Positions 7,516 through 17,125 of a stretch of DNA of 64,000 nucleotides are shown piece after piece. The notes beneath the pieces are model-generated. The model was not told where the DNA came from, did no database searches, and saw only the letters and a list, made by a program, of their open reading frames with translations. How positions within the stretch are numbered: the stretch's first letter is position 1; each line of letters opens with the position of its first letter. A program made the translations under genes and the position numbers. This DNA is from DATBLE01 sp963734065. GTDB lineage: Bacteria > Actinomycetota > Thermoleophilia > Gaiellales > Gaiellaceae. The DNA is taken from the NCBI GenBank assembly GCA_963734065.1, contig CAVTFN010000005.1:434001-498000 (forward strand). The letters run 5' to 3'.

Positions 7516-8910
7516 TCACGCCCCGCACCACCTCGCGACGCGGGTCATGGCACTGGAGCACGAGGCCGCCGTTGGGCTGATCCTTCCCTCGTTGGGTACC
7601 AGTTGCTGGGCGGGCTTGAAGTAGCGGTCGAGCGCCCAGCCGGCGACGTCGTTGCCGAGCCGGAGCCCTTGCTCGGCTGAGTTGCGGTAGTGGAAGCCGA
7701 TCCAGACGCGGGCGTCGGCGACCTGGTTCTGGATGTCGCGGACGCTGTTGAAGTGCTGCGTCGTGGCCAGCGTCGTACCGCCGTTGGTCGCACCCGGCAC
7801 GGTCACGTCGAGCCGCTTGGTATTCAGCGCGGCGGCGAGCGCGTCGCTGAAGGCGGCGGTGAGGCAGCCGTGCGCTGCCGGGTATTCGGGGTGATTCGGC
7901 GTCCCGAGCAGGGGCGCCCAGGCCGGATCCGCCGCAGTGCCGGGGTTGCCGTCCTTGTCGGCGTTCTGGATGGCCGTGATCGGCCGCCAGAAGAGGTAGA
8001 AGTACTTCGAGTCCATGCAGGCCATGCCGGCGTCGCTCGCGACCAGGTCGCCCATCGCGAACAGATGCGCCGCGTCGACGAGATCCAGGCCGCGCTGCGC
8101 GACGACGTTCTGCATCGTCTGGTTGTACTGGTTGATGGCGTTCGCGTTCCAGAAATAGGCGATCGCCGTCTGACCGGGAGTGCGGACGGCGCTGTTCAGG
8201 GCTCCGTAAGCCTTGGTCTCGTTCAGGTCCTTCGCGTACTGACGGCTGCCCAGGGCGGGCGGCGGCTCGACCCGGAACTGCGAGGGCCGCTCGAGCAGGA
8301 ACGGCCGCATCGTCGCCACCCAAGGTGTCTGCGCGGTCTGGGTCGGGCTCTGCAGCTGCCACTGCCCCGGCAGGATCGGCCCGATCGCCCCGTACGCCGG
8401 TGTCGCCGCGCCGCGGCCGTCGCCGGCCCGGAAGGCGATCAGGTCGTTCGCCGCCGCTTCGCCGACGGCCACGCCGTTCGCGACATCTCCGCTCAGCGTC
8501 GCAATGTAGGCCGTGTACTCGGCATCGACGGTCGACTGCTGGTCGGGCAGGTAGTTGTCCAGCGTCGTCTTCGCCGCTGCCGCGACCGCCGCCTCCGACG
8601 ACGCTCCCGGAACGACCGCAAACGCGAAGTCGTGGTACGGCTGGTAGCGGCCGGCGATCTTCGTCACCGCGTCGTACACGGCCGCCTGTACGTAGGACAT
8701 GTAGATCTCGCCCTCGATCTGGAACTTCGTCGGCGACGAGGCCCGCACGGCGTTGACCGTGTTCGTGTTCCAGGTCAACACCGCCTCGGGCGGCACGACG
8801 GCCGCCTTCTGCGTCCTCGCCGAGGCCACCGACAGCGAGGCTGTCGTGGCCACCACCACGACGCCCAAGAGCGTCAGCAGCACCTTCAGCCGATCTGTCC
8901 TCGCCTTCAT
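7516..8910 (-). CDS. Secreted vanadium-dependent haloperoxidase / PAP2-fold protein
   Basis: This 464-residue protein has a signal peptide (MKARTDRLKVLL then a hydrophobic core, cleavage near residue 31). Its C-terminal domain carries the acid-phosphatase/haloperoxidase signature in order: K302 with RP at 309-310, a YPAAHG motif with His347, and R401 with His407 (RVWIGFH). These residues would bind vanadate or phosphate. Family members oxidise halides with peroxide or act as phosphatases; which applies cannot be said. A GGAGG lies 6 nt before the ATG. It is divergent from the BTAD regulator at 9014, which could control it. Confidence 0.8.
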   Translation of the reverse strand: MKARTDRLKVLLTLLGVVVVATTASLSVASARTQKAAVVPPEAVLTWNTNTVNAVRASSPTKFQIEGEIYMSYVQAAVYDAVTKIAGRYQPYHDFAFAVVPGASSEAAVAAAAKTTLDNYLPDQQSTVDAEYTAYIATLSGDVANGVAVGEAAANDLIAFRAGDGRGAATPAYGAIGPILPGQWQLQSPTQTAQTPWVATMRPFLLERPSQFRVEPPPALGSRQYAKDLNETKAYGALNSAVRTPGQTAIAYFWNANAINQYNQTMQNVVAQRGLDLVDAAHLFAMGDLVASDAGMACMDSKYFYLFWRPITAIQNADKDGNPGTAADPAWAPLLGTPNHPEYPAAHGCLTAAFSDALAAALNTKRLDVTVPGATNGGTTLATTQHFNSVRDIQNQVADARVWIGFHYRNSAEQGLRLGNDVAGWALDRYFKPAQQLVPNEGRISPTAASCSSAMTRVARWCGA

Positions 8911-9013
8911 CTCGAGCCTCCTTCTCCCTCTGCCGCGCTCGTCGCGGCCGATGTCACGCCAGAATGCGAGCCGCCGCTTACGAACGGCTGACAGCCCACC
9001 GACGCGGAGGAAG

Positions 9014-10569
9014 ATGGAGTTTCGGATTCTCGGGCCGCTCGAGGTCCACGCCGACGGTCGATCGCTCCCGGTGCCCGGCCACCGACAGCGCTGCGTGCTC
9101 GCAGTGCTCCTGCTGCACGCCAACCAGATCGTCTCCTCGGACCAGCTGATCGAGGAGCTCTGGCCAGCAGAATCGGCGGAGCCCGGCTCGGCAGCCCTGC
9201 AGGCGAGCGTCTCAAGGCTGCGCAAGGCGCTCGGTACGCACGCCGACGGCGTCGAGACGGCCGCCCCCGGCTACGTGCTCCACGTCGAGCCGGACGCGCT
9301 CGACGTCCGGGCGTTCGAGCGGCTCGTCGAGCAGGCCGAGCACGAAGAGCCGGCGGCCGCGGCCGAGACGCTCCGAAATGCGCTGGCCCTGTGGCGAGGG
9401 CCTGCGCTCGCCGACCTCGCGTACGAGTCGTTCGCACAGGCCGCGATCGGCCGACTGGAGGAGCTGCGGCTGCTCGCTCTCGAGCGGCGCATGACCGCCG
9501 ACCTCGCCCTGGGGCGGCACGCGGAGCTCGTGCCCGAGCTCGAGGCCCTCGTCGCGGAGCACCCCCTCCGCGAGGCCCTGCGCGGCCAGCTGATGCTCGC
9601 CGATTACCGGGCCGGCCGCCAGGCGGACGCCCTCGACCAGTACCAGAGCGCGCGTCGCGCCCTTGTCGACGAGCTCGGGATCGAGCCCGGCCGCGCTCTG
9701 CAGGAGCTCGAGCGCATGATCCTCCGCCACGACGCGGCGCTCGAGCTCCCGCTCGACCGCGCGGGGCTACGGTCGATTCTCGTCGCCGGCTTCGCCGGCG
9801 GAGCGCTCGGGCCTCTGCTCGCCGTCGCCGAGCCGCTTGCCCGCCGTCCGGAGCGCGAGGTGATCGCCGCCCGCCTGGTCGACGCGCCCGCCGCCCTGGG
9901 AGAGGCGTCGGCGGAGCTCGCCGCTCACTGCCGCTCGCTCGAAGGCTCAGGGGCTGGAAGTCCGCACGGCCGCCTTCACCGCCGCCTCCGCGGGACGGGA
10001 CACGGCGCGACTCGCGACCGAGCAGGACGTCGATCTCGTCCTCGTCGCCGGCGCTCACGATCCGCTCGAGGATCCCGATCTGGCGGAGCTCCTGCGCAGC
10101 GGGCCCTGCGACGTGGCGGTGCTGGTCGGCGGCGAGCCTGCACCGGGGCCGATCCTCGTCCCGTTCGCCGGGGCCGAGCACGACTGGAGCGCGATCGAGC
10201 TCGGCGCCTGGCTCGCCGGCGGCTGGAAGGTTCCGCTCCGGCTCGCGGGCCCCGCGGTCGAGGGCGGCAGGGACGCGAGCCGCCTGCTGGCGAGCGCGTC
10301 GCTGGCCGTTCAGCGGGCGCTCGGGGTGGCCGCCGAGCCGCTTGCTCCTCGAGCCGGAGCCCGACGCGCTCGTCGAGGCCGCCCGCGAGGCGGCGGTCGC
10401 GGTCGTCGGCCTGACCGACCGCTGGCAGAAGGACGGCCTCGGCCCTGCGCGAAGCGCGCTCGCCGGGAGCGGCGTCCCGACGCTGCTCGTCCGCAGGGGC
10501 CTACGCCCGGGCGGCCTCGCGCCGGGCGAGAACTTGACGCGATTCACCTGGTCGCTCAGGGCCGGCTGA
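9014..10569 (+). pseudogene. BTAD-domain (SARP-like) regulator with USP-like C-terminus, broken by two frameshifts
   Basis: The first about 310 codons encode an OmpR-type winged helix (residues 1-95) and a BTAD domain (about 97-240), as in SARP/AfsR regulators. Coding then leaves this frame near 9940-9955 and continues in the next frame (KAQGLEVRTAAF, then DLVLVAGAHDPLEDPDLAELL and ILVPFAGAEHDWSAIELGAWL). It shifts again near 10342 to LLLEPEPDALVEAAREAAVAVVGLTDRW and stops at 10569. The later part resembles tandem universal-stress-protein folds. Either the gene is decayed or the assembly carries two indels. An ATG with GGAGG just upstream starts it, divergent from the haloperoxidase-like gene. 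Confidence 0.65.
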
Positions 10570-10629
10570 TCAGCGAGCCAGGACGGCGGGTTACCGGCCT
10601 TGCAGGCAGGAGAGGTCAGCGTCGGTTCG

Positions 10630-13600
10630 CTAGCGCACCCAGAGCTGGTCGAGCAGCATCCCGGTTCCCGATGCGCTGTACTGGTAGTTGCCAACGCGTT
10701 TCGACACGACGTCGATTACCTTGGGGCTGACCAGTGGAACCCAGGGAGCCTGGTCGACCGTCTGCCGGTCGACGGCCTCCCAGAGCCCGCGGGCGGCCTC
10801 CGGGTCGGAAACCTGCTTTGCGAGAGCCTGGTCGATCCGCCGGTCGATACGCGGATTGCAGAACTCGGCAGCGTTGTGTATTGGCGGCGCTCGCGGGAAC
10901 GAACGACGCGCAGCTGAGCACAGCCTCGAAGAAACCGGATGCGGCCGGGTAGTCCGAGGACCACGGGAAGATCCCGATCTGCGCCTTGCTGCGCGAGTCC
11001 GCGGCTCTGGCGAAGTAGCTGCTGTCGTCGATCACCTTGACCGACGTGCGATAGCCCAACGATCGAAGGAGCCTCGCAGTGAACGGGCCGTAGTCACGCA
11101 ACGGCCCGAACGACCAGACGGTGACCTTCATCCCGCGCGTGCCCGAGGCGGCGACGAGCGCCCGCGCCTTGCGGAGATCCGGCTTCCTCCAGAATCCACG
11201 TGCAGCCGGGCCTGCCGTGTACGGGCAGTAGGGCCGGTAGCCGGGGAAGTACGGTGGCAGGATCTGGCAGGTCGCCTGAGCGAAGGCACGTCCGCCGACG
11301 AGACGGACCGCCTCGGCGCGATCCACTGCAAAGTTCAGCGCCTTTCGGACGCCGACCCGGTCGAAGGGCGGCTGGCGCGTGTTCAGGAACAGGGCGATCG
11401 TCCTCGTGTAGGGATTGGCGTGCACCTGCCCGGGGATCTGTGTCTCGATTGCCGTCATCTGCGCCGGCGAGAAGATGCCGTTGTTGATCGTGCTGACGAC
11501 GTCGGCCCGGCCCGCGATCACGTCGCGCAATGCGCCGTCCGCGGTGCCGCCGCTCGCGAAGACGATCTCGTCGGGATAGCCGTCCGGCTGCGCAGCCTTC
11601 GACCACTCGCGAAAGTGCGGATTGCGCACGAGCCTGAGCACGTGCCTGGGGCGGTAGGTCGCGACCATGTACGGCCCCGTCCCGGACACGGCGTGGGTTT
11701 CCATATCCCGGTTCGAAGTGCCGCTGGGCACGATGTGCGCAAACGGCAGCGCCAGCTTGTACGGAAACTCCGGGTCGGGAGAGACGAGATGGAAGGTCAC
11801 GGTGCGGCCCGCGTCGTCTGCGACCACCCCGCGCGAGAGGTTGCATCCCCGCCGGGTCACCTTGCACCGGGTCGCGCCGACGATCCCGTCGTAGTACGTC
11901 ACAGGCAACTTGCCGATCGCGAAGTCACGCTCGAACGTCGCCCGGACGTCCGACGCCTCCATGAGCCGCCCGTCCGAATAGCGGATGCGCGGCCGCAGAC
12001 GGAAGGAGTACGTTCTGCCGCCGTCCGTCGGAACCGGAAGCGCGACCGCGAGATCAGGCACCAGCTGGGTCCCTGCCGGTCCGCCGGCCTTGTCGAAGCC
12101 GACCAACCCGTCACCGGTCAGCTGCAGGAACGGCCACGAGGTCGAGTCGTAGGCGACCGCCGGGTCGATCGAATCGGGATAACGCTCGCTCCGCACCCTC
12201 AGCGTGCCGCCACGATGGCCCGCACCCGACTGGCGGACGCTCACCAGCACGTTGCCGCCGCTGATCGCAACTCCCTGCGGTCGATTCCTGACGTCGACGC
12301 GTCGCGCCACCTCGTTCGTGTGCGGGTCGATTCGGGCGAGCGAACCGTCGAACTGGTTGGCCACCCAGACGCCGTCGGTGCCTGCTGCAACCGACACCGG
12401 ACCGTTGCCCGTCGGAATCGTGGCGGCGACCGAGTTTGTCGCCGGATCGATGCGTGAAACGGTTCCGTCGAGGCTGTTCGCGACCCAGACCGCGCCGCTC
12501 CCGAAGGCAAGCCCGGCCGGGCCGTTGCCCACCGGGATCGTCGCCGTGATCGCACGTGACTTCGGGTCGATGCGCGCGACACGGCCGGCAGCCCGATCGC
12601 TCGTCCAGAGCGAACCGGCGCCGAGCGCGATACCCGTGGCAGGGATCGGAAGCGTCTGCCGAGGTTTACCGGTATCGGCGTCGATCAACGTGATCGTCTT
12701 GTCGCCTGCGTTGGCAACCCAGATCGACCCTGCGTACGCGATTCCCGCCGGGCCGTTACCGACCGGGATCGTCTGGCGAACCGTGTTGGTGGCCGGGTCG
12801 ATCCGGGAGACGGTGCCGTCCAGGCTGTTGGCGACCCAGATCGCGCCGTTCCCGGCCGCGATCGCCGACGGACCGTCTCCAACCGGGATGGTCTGACGAA
12901 CGGTGTGCGTGGCGGGATCGACACGATCGACCGTCCCGTCGGAGACGTTCGTCACCCACAGCGCGCGTTCAGCTGCGACTATGTCCGCCGGCGCCGAGCC
13001 GACGGACACGTCGGCGACGAGCTTGTTCGACTTCGTGTCGACGAAGCCGACCGAGTTGGCGGCCGCTGCCTCGAGCGACGCCCCGCCACTTCCGCCCTGG
13101 CCGAAGGCGAAGATCGGGATCGCGACAGCAGCCGCGATCACGCCGGCCAGCGCGGAGAGGAGGATCGCGCGGCGCCGGATCGGGCGCGGCTCCGCGACCT
13201 TCTCCGCGCTCAGCGACGGAAACTCGGTCTCCAGCCCCTCGATGTCCAGCTGGAACAGCCGCTCCGGACGGTCGATGTCCTTCAGCCGGTACGAGCCCAG
13301 ATCGCGCACGGTCACGCCGCCGACCTCGTCCTCGACCAACTCCCGGGTCGCGCCCGAGAGCAGCACCTGGCCTCCGTGCCCGACCGCGCCGATCCGGGCG
13401 GCGCGGTGGACGCCGAGGCCGACGTAGCGCTCCTCGCCGACGGCCGGCTCGCCGGTATGCAGTCCCATCCGCACCCGGACCGCCGTTCCCTCCGGCCACG
13501 GGTGCTCCGCCAACGCCCGCTGGGCGGCGACCGCAGCGCTGACAGCCGCGTTCGCGCGCGGGAAGGCGAAGAAGAACGCGTCTCCCTGATTGTCGACTTC

Positions 13601-14572
13601 ACGGCCGCCGTGGGCCTGCGCCGCATCGCGGAGGATGCGCTTCTGATCGGCGAGGACCCCGCCGTAGCGCTCGCCGAGCTGCTTGAGCAGCGTCGTGGAG
13701 CCCTCGATGTCGGTGAAGAGCAGGGTGACGGTCCCGTGTGGAAGGGGGCTGTCCCGTGCATGCGGGATCCCGAGCGCGTTGCGGGCGGCATCGACGAGCG
13801 AGGCGCAGCTCTCGTACCGGTCGGCCGGGCTCTTCGCCAGCGCCCGCGGGAGCACGCTCTCGAGGCCCGGGGTGGCCGGTGCCGCCTCTTCGAGATGCGC
13901 GAAGAGCACGGCAGCCTCGGTCGAGCGAGGGAACAGGTGCTCGCCGGTCAGGCACTCGTAGAGCACGCAGCCGAGCGAGTACTGGTCGGCGCGGCCGTCG
14001 ACCTCCCCACCTCGGATCTGCTCGGGCGCCACGTACGCTGGCGTTCCGAACGAGAGGCCGTGCTCGAGGAGCACCGAGGGATCGGACAGGCGCCGGGTGA
14101 GCCCGAAGTCGGCGAGATAGGCGTGGTCGCGCCGGTCGACGAGCACGTTGGACGGCTTGACATCACGGTGGACGAGGCCACCCTCGTGGGCGGCGTCGAG
14201 CGCGGCCGCCACCTGCGAGGAGAGCTCCAGCGCACGCCACGGCTCGAGCTTGCCCCCCTCGCGCAGCAGCGCCCTCAGGTCGCGGCCCTCGACGAGCCGC
14301 ATGACGATGAACAGCTGCCCGTCGGTCTCGCCGACGTCGTGGATCGGCACGACGTTCGGATGCTCGAGCGCCGCGGCGAGCTCGGACTCGCGGAGAAACC
14401 GGTCGCGGAAGGCGCGGTCCTCGGCGAGCTCCGGGGCGAGCAGCTTCAGGGCGACGTCGCGCTTGAGGCGCGGATCGTGCGCCCGGTACACCACGCCCAT
14501 CCCGCCGCGGCCGATCAGAGCCTCGAGGCGATAGCCGTGGAGCTCACTTCCGATGCGCGAATCGACGGTCAA
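10630..14572 (-). CDS. Membrane receptor-like fusion: Ser/Thr kinase, class III cyclase, YVTN propeller, SBP_bac_5 binding protein
   Basis: From the TTG at 14572 the order is: protein kinase (G21-rich loop GRGGMG, Lys43, HRDVKPSN 135-142, DFG 155-157); class III nucleotide cyclase (about 281-440; FTDIEGS and QGDAFFFAF metal regions); one membrane helix (about 469-490); a YVTN-type beta-propeller (about 500-795, repeats of IWVANSLDGTVSRIDPAT); then an oligopeptide-binding SBP_bac_5 domain. Topology would put kinase and cyclase inside and the sensors outside. The last 80 codons are in another frame: coding leaves the main frame near 10880 and ends at TAG 10630 (LLDQLWVR). The longest open frame instead runs 10616-14668. 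Cyclase and kinase activity are inferred. Confidence 0.8.
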
Positions 14573-14775
14573 ACCGCCATCCCTCTCTTCTCCCGTTCCG
14601 GCGACGATAGAGCGTTCTGTTGCGAATGACCAGCGCGCGCCCAGCCGGTCGATCCGGAAAGGCTGCACCGGGCCGCTGACGAAGCGCTGACAGGCGGCAG
14701 ACTGCGGGAACGCGACGATTCCGTAGGGTTTTCCCGCCTTTCGCCTGCATCGGCGCGCGCCTAGCCTCGAAAGCG

Positions 14776-15072
14776 ATGACGGAGAGAGGGTCGACCGGCG
14801 AGTACGTGGTCGAGTGCTTCTGGCCCGGTGTGGACGCCGAGGCCGTCCGCCGGCTCGACGCGCGCGCGGCGACGAGCGCCGACGAGCTGACGCGCGGCGG
14901 GACGCCCGTCCGCTACCTGGGCTCGCTGCTCATGCGCGAGGACGAGGTCGTCCTCTGCCTGTTCGAAGGGGACGAGCCGTCGGTGCGGCAGGCCGCCGAA
15001 CGGGCCGAGGTGCCCTTCGAGCGGATCCTCGAGGCCTCCCGCTCTCCGTGGCCGATTGCCCATACCGCCTGA
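14776..15072 (+). CDS. DUF4242-like small protein
   Basis: This 98-residue soluble protein (VVECFWPGVDAEAVRRLDAR; RYLGSLLMREDEVVLCLFEG; VRQAAERAEVPFERILEAS) matches the small DUF4242-type ferredoxin-like fold, whose members have been linked to metal binding but have no settled role. The ATG follows TAGCCT (14762-14767) by 8 nt without a Shine-Dalgarno, so the transcript is probably leaderless. The next gene follows after 11 nt with a strong AAGGAGGA, so the two are likely one transcript. It is divergent from the receptor-like fusion. Confidence 0.6.
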   Translation: MTERGSTGEYVVECFWPGVDAEAVRRLDARAATSADELTRGGTPVRYLGSLLMREDEVVLCLFEGDEPSVRQAAERAEVPFERILEASRSPWPIAHTA

Positions 15073-15083
15073 AGGAGGAACCC

Positions 15084-16358
15084 GTGCGCTCCCACCGCTT
15101 CCACGTCGCTCTCGCCGCCACGCTCGGGGCCGTCGCGCTCGTAGCCGGGGCCGTCCGCGCCGCCACCGCCGCGCCTGGCTGGTCGCGGATCAGCGGCCCC
15201 ACTCAGGCCGGCAGTCAGCTCGGGCTCGCCCGCACTGCGGACGGCGTGCTGCACGTGATCTGGAACCGTGGCAACTCGTCGACGTCGATCTCCGAGACAC
15301 GGCTGTCACCGGCGGGGAAGACGGTCGGCATCTCGACGGTCGCGACCGGTTGGAACGGGAACGGCGGACTGGCGCTCGTCGTTATGCCCGACAAGTCGCT
15401 CCGACTGTTTGCTCCCGGAACGGGCGGCATCAACACCTTCACGGCGCCTGCGACCGGAGGAAGCTGGACCCACCAGAGCGGAGTTGGCTGGGGTGGAGCG
15501 ATCGCCGAGTCCGCATATGTGATCGGCGCGACGCTGACGAAGGACGGCCAGCCGGTCACCGCCTGGCGGGGCAACGCCGGCGAAGGCGTCCCGCCGGCCT
15601 CCATTCCGCTGTCGGGCTACCAGGGCGGAATGGCCGAGTCGTTCCTCGCGACCGATGCGGCCAGCGGCGCGGTCGTCCTCGCCGGCGCCACGAATTCCGG
15701 GCAGGGCGGCGTCTACGCCCAGAAGATCCTGCCCAGCCCAGGCCCGCGCATGGTTCTGCCTCCGCTCGGGAAGGAATGGGGAAACGGCCTCAGCGGCCGC
15801 ATCGGCGCATCGGGCGTCTACGTCGCCTATGCCGATGGCAAGAACGTGCATCTCTACCGCTACGGCGGCGGGTCGAAGACAATCGCGTCCGGCTCCTATT
15901 GGAGCGCGACGGTCTGCGCAGCGCCGGCGGGACGGGTGTGGATCGCCTGGGGCGACACGAGCGGCGGCCTCTTCGCCACCCGCTCGAACCACGCGGCAGG
16001 CGCGTTCGAACCGGTGCAGAAGCTGAAGCTCCCGGGCAGCGAGCTCACGTTCCTCCAGTGCGAGGGCTCGGCGGGACCGGTCGATCTGTTCGCGTCGGGG
16101 CAGACCAACGGCGGCTTCTTCCACACGCACCTGCTCGCGCAGCTCTCACTCACGGCGAAGACTGCGAAGGGGAAGGTGACCGTGTCGGTCCGCGACGCGG
16201 GCGACCCCGTCGCCGGCGCGACTGTCGCAGTCGACGGCAAGCGCGCGAAGACGGACGCGCACGGGTCGGCCTCGCTGACGCTGCGGCCCGGCTCGTACTC
16301 GGCGACGGCATCCGCCGCCGGTTACGCGGCCGCCTCGACCCGGTTCACGGTCCGATGA
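15084..16358 (+). CDS. Secreted protein with C-terminal carboxypeptidase-regulatory-like domain
   Basis: This 424-residue protein has a signal peptide (RSHRFHVALAATLGAVALVAG, cleavage near residue 30). Repeating beta-rich blades follow (LGLARTADGVLHVIWNRG; ATLTKDGQPVTAWRGN; VWIAWGDTSGGLF), suggesting a propeller-like fold. The C-terminal beta-sandwich (KVTVSVRDAGDPVAGATVAVDG onward) resembles carboxypeptidase regulatory/PEGA-type surface domains. No enzyme motif is visible. The GTG start is set by an AAGGAGGA 6 nt upstream. The stop overlaps the next gene as ATGA, so it belongs to a run of four secreted-protein genes. Confidence 0.6.
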   Translation: MRSHRFHVALAATLGAVALVAGAVRAATAAPGWSRISGPTQAGSQLGLARTADGVLHVIWNRGNSSTSISETRLSPAGKTVGISTVATGWNGNGGLALVVMPDKSLRLFAPGTGGINTFTAPATGGSWTHQSGVGWGGAIAESAYVIGATLTKDGQPVTAWRGNAGEGVPPASIPLSGYQGGMAESFLATDAASGAVVLAGATNSGQGGVYAQKILPSPGPRMVLPPLGKEWGNGLSGRIGASGVYVAYADGKNVHLYRYGGGSKTIASGSYWSATVCAAPAGRVWIAWGDTSGGLFATRSNHAAGAFEPVQKLKLPGSELTFLQCEGSAGPVDLFASGQTNGGFFHTHLLAQLSLTAKTAKGKVTVSVRDAGDPVAGATVAVDGKRAKTDAHGSASLTLRPGSYSATASAAGYAAASTRFTVR

Positions 16359-17125
16359 GCGGGCGCCTTGCAGCCGCCCTCGTCGCGGGCACCGTCGTCG
16401 CCCTGCTCGTCGCGGGCTCGGGAGCCGGCACGTCGTCGCTGCCGATCACGACCTGCGGCCAGACGGTGACGACGAACGCCGTCCTCACCCAGAACCTCAT
16501 CTGCCCCGGTGACGGAGTCGTGGTCGGCGCGTCCGGCGTGACGATCGACCTGCACGGGTTCACGATCCGCGGCAACGGTTCGCTCGGCCACTACGGCATC
16601 AACGACGTCTCCGGCTACGGCCATGTCGCAATCAAGAACGGCGCGCTCACCGACTTCGGCTACGGCGTCTTCGTCCCCAATACGGCCGATCACATCACGC
16701 TCTCGGGCCTCGCCGTGACGGGCAGCCCCGGCTACGGGATCGAGATCGTCGGTACCTCGCCGTCGGTGAGCTCGACGACTGCATCCGGCAACGCCGGCTA
16801 CGGCATCTACCTCGATGGCGCGTCGGCCTCGGTCAGCTCGTCGGTCGCGGCCGGAAACGGCTACTCGGGCATCTACATCTACGGCGCCTCCGCCTCGATC
16901 AAGTCGTCCGTCGCCACCGGGAACAGCGCCGAAGGCATCGTCGTCTTCGGCGACGCGCCCAGGCTGAAGGGCGACCGGACGAACGGGAACGGCTTCGCCG
17001 GCTTCACCTCCGACGACCTCGGCCTCGGGATCGACGCCGGCGGGTACACGACCGCGCCGGTCGGCACGAACACCGCCGTCGGCAACGACGACTCGACGGA
17101 ATGCTTCCCGACATCGCTGTGCTGA
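16355..17125 (+). CDS. Secreted right-handed parallel beta-helix protein (first of three)
   Basis: This 256-residue exported protein has a signal peptide (AAALVAGTVVALLVAGSGAG) and a conserved entry segment (ITTCGQTVTTNAVLTQNLICPGD in parts), then short imperfect repeats of the type ASVSSSVAAGNGYSGIYIYG, typical of right-handed parallel beta-helix rungs (pectate-lyase/NosD-like). No catalytic residues are evident. The ATG overlaps the previous stop (ATGA). The end overlaps the next gene by 25 nt. It shares N-terminal and C-terminal blocks with the gene at 18186, indicating local duplication. Confidence 0.65.
   Translation: MSGRLAAALVAGTVVALLVAGSGAGTSSLPITTCGQTVTTNAVLTQNLICPGDGVVVGASGVTIDLHGFTIRGNGSLGHYGINDVSGYGHVAIKNGALTDFGYGVFVPNTADHITLSGLAVTGSPGYGIEIVGTSPSVSSTTASGNAGYGIYLDGASASVSSSVAAGNGYSGIYIYGASASIKSSVATGNSAEGIVVFGDAPRLKGDRTNGNGFAGFTSDDLGLGIDAGGYTTAPVGTNTAVGNDDSTECFPTSLC

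Noticed and set aside
10688..12457. Long plus-strand frame opposite the peptide-binding domain
   Set aside because: Antisense shadow; no recognisable motif, while the minus strand has conserved SBP_bac_5 and propeller sequence.
12160..13000. Repeated sequence words (GTVSRIDPAT-encoding) as DNA repeats or a CRISPR-like array
   Set aside because: They are degenerate protein-level propeller repeats of the receptor gene without spacers or identical DNA units.
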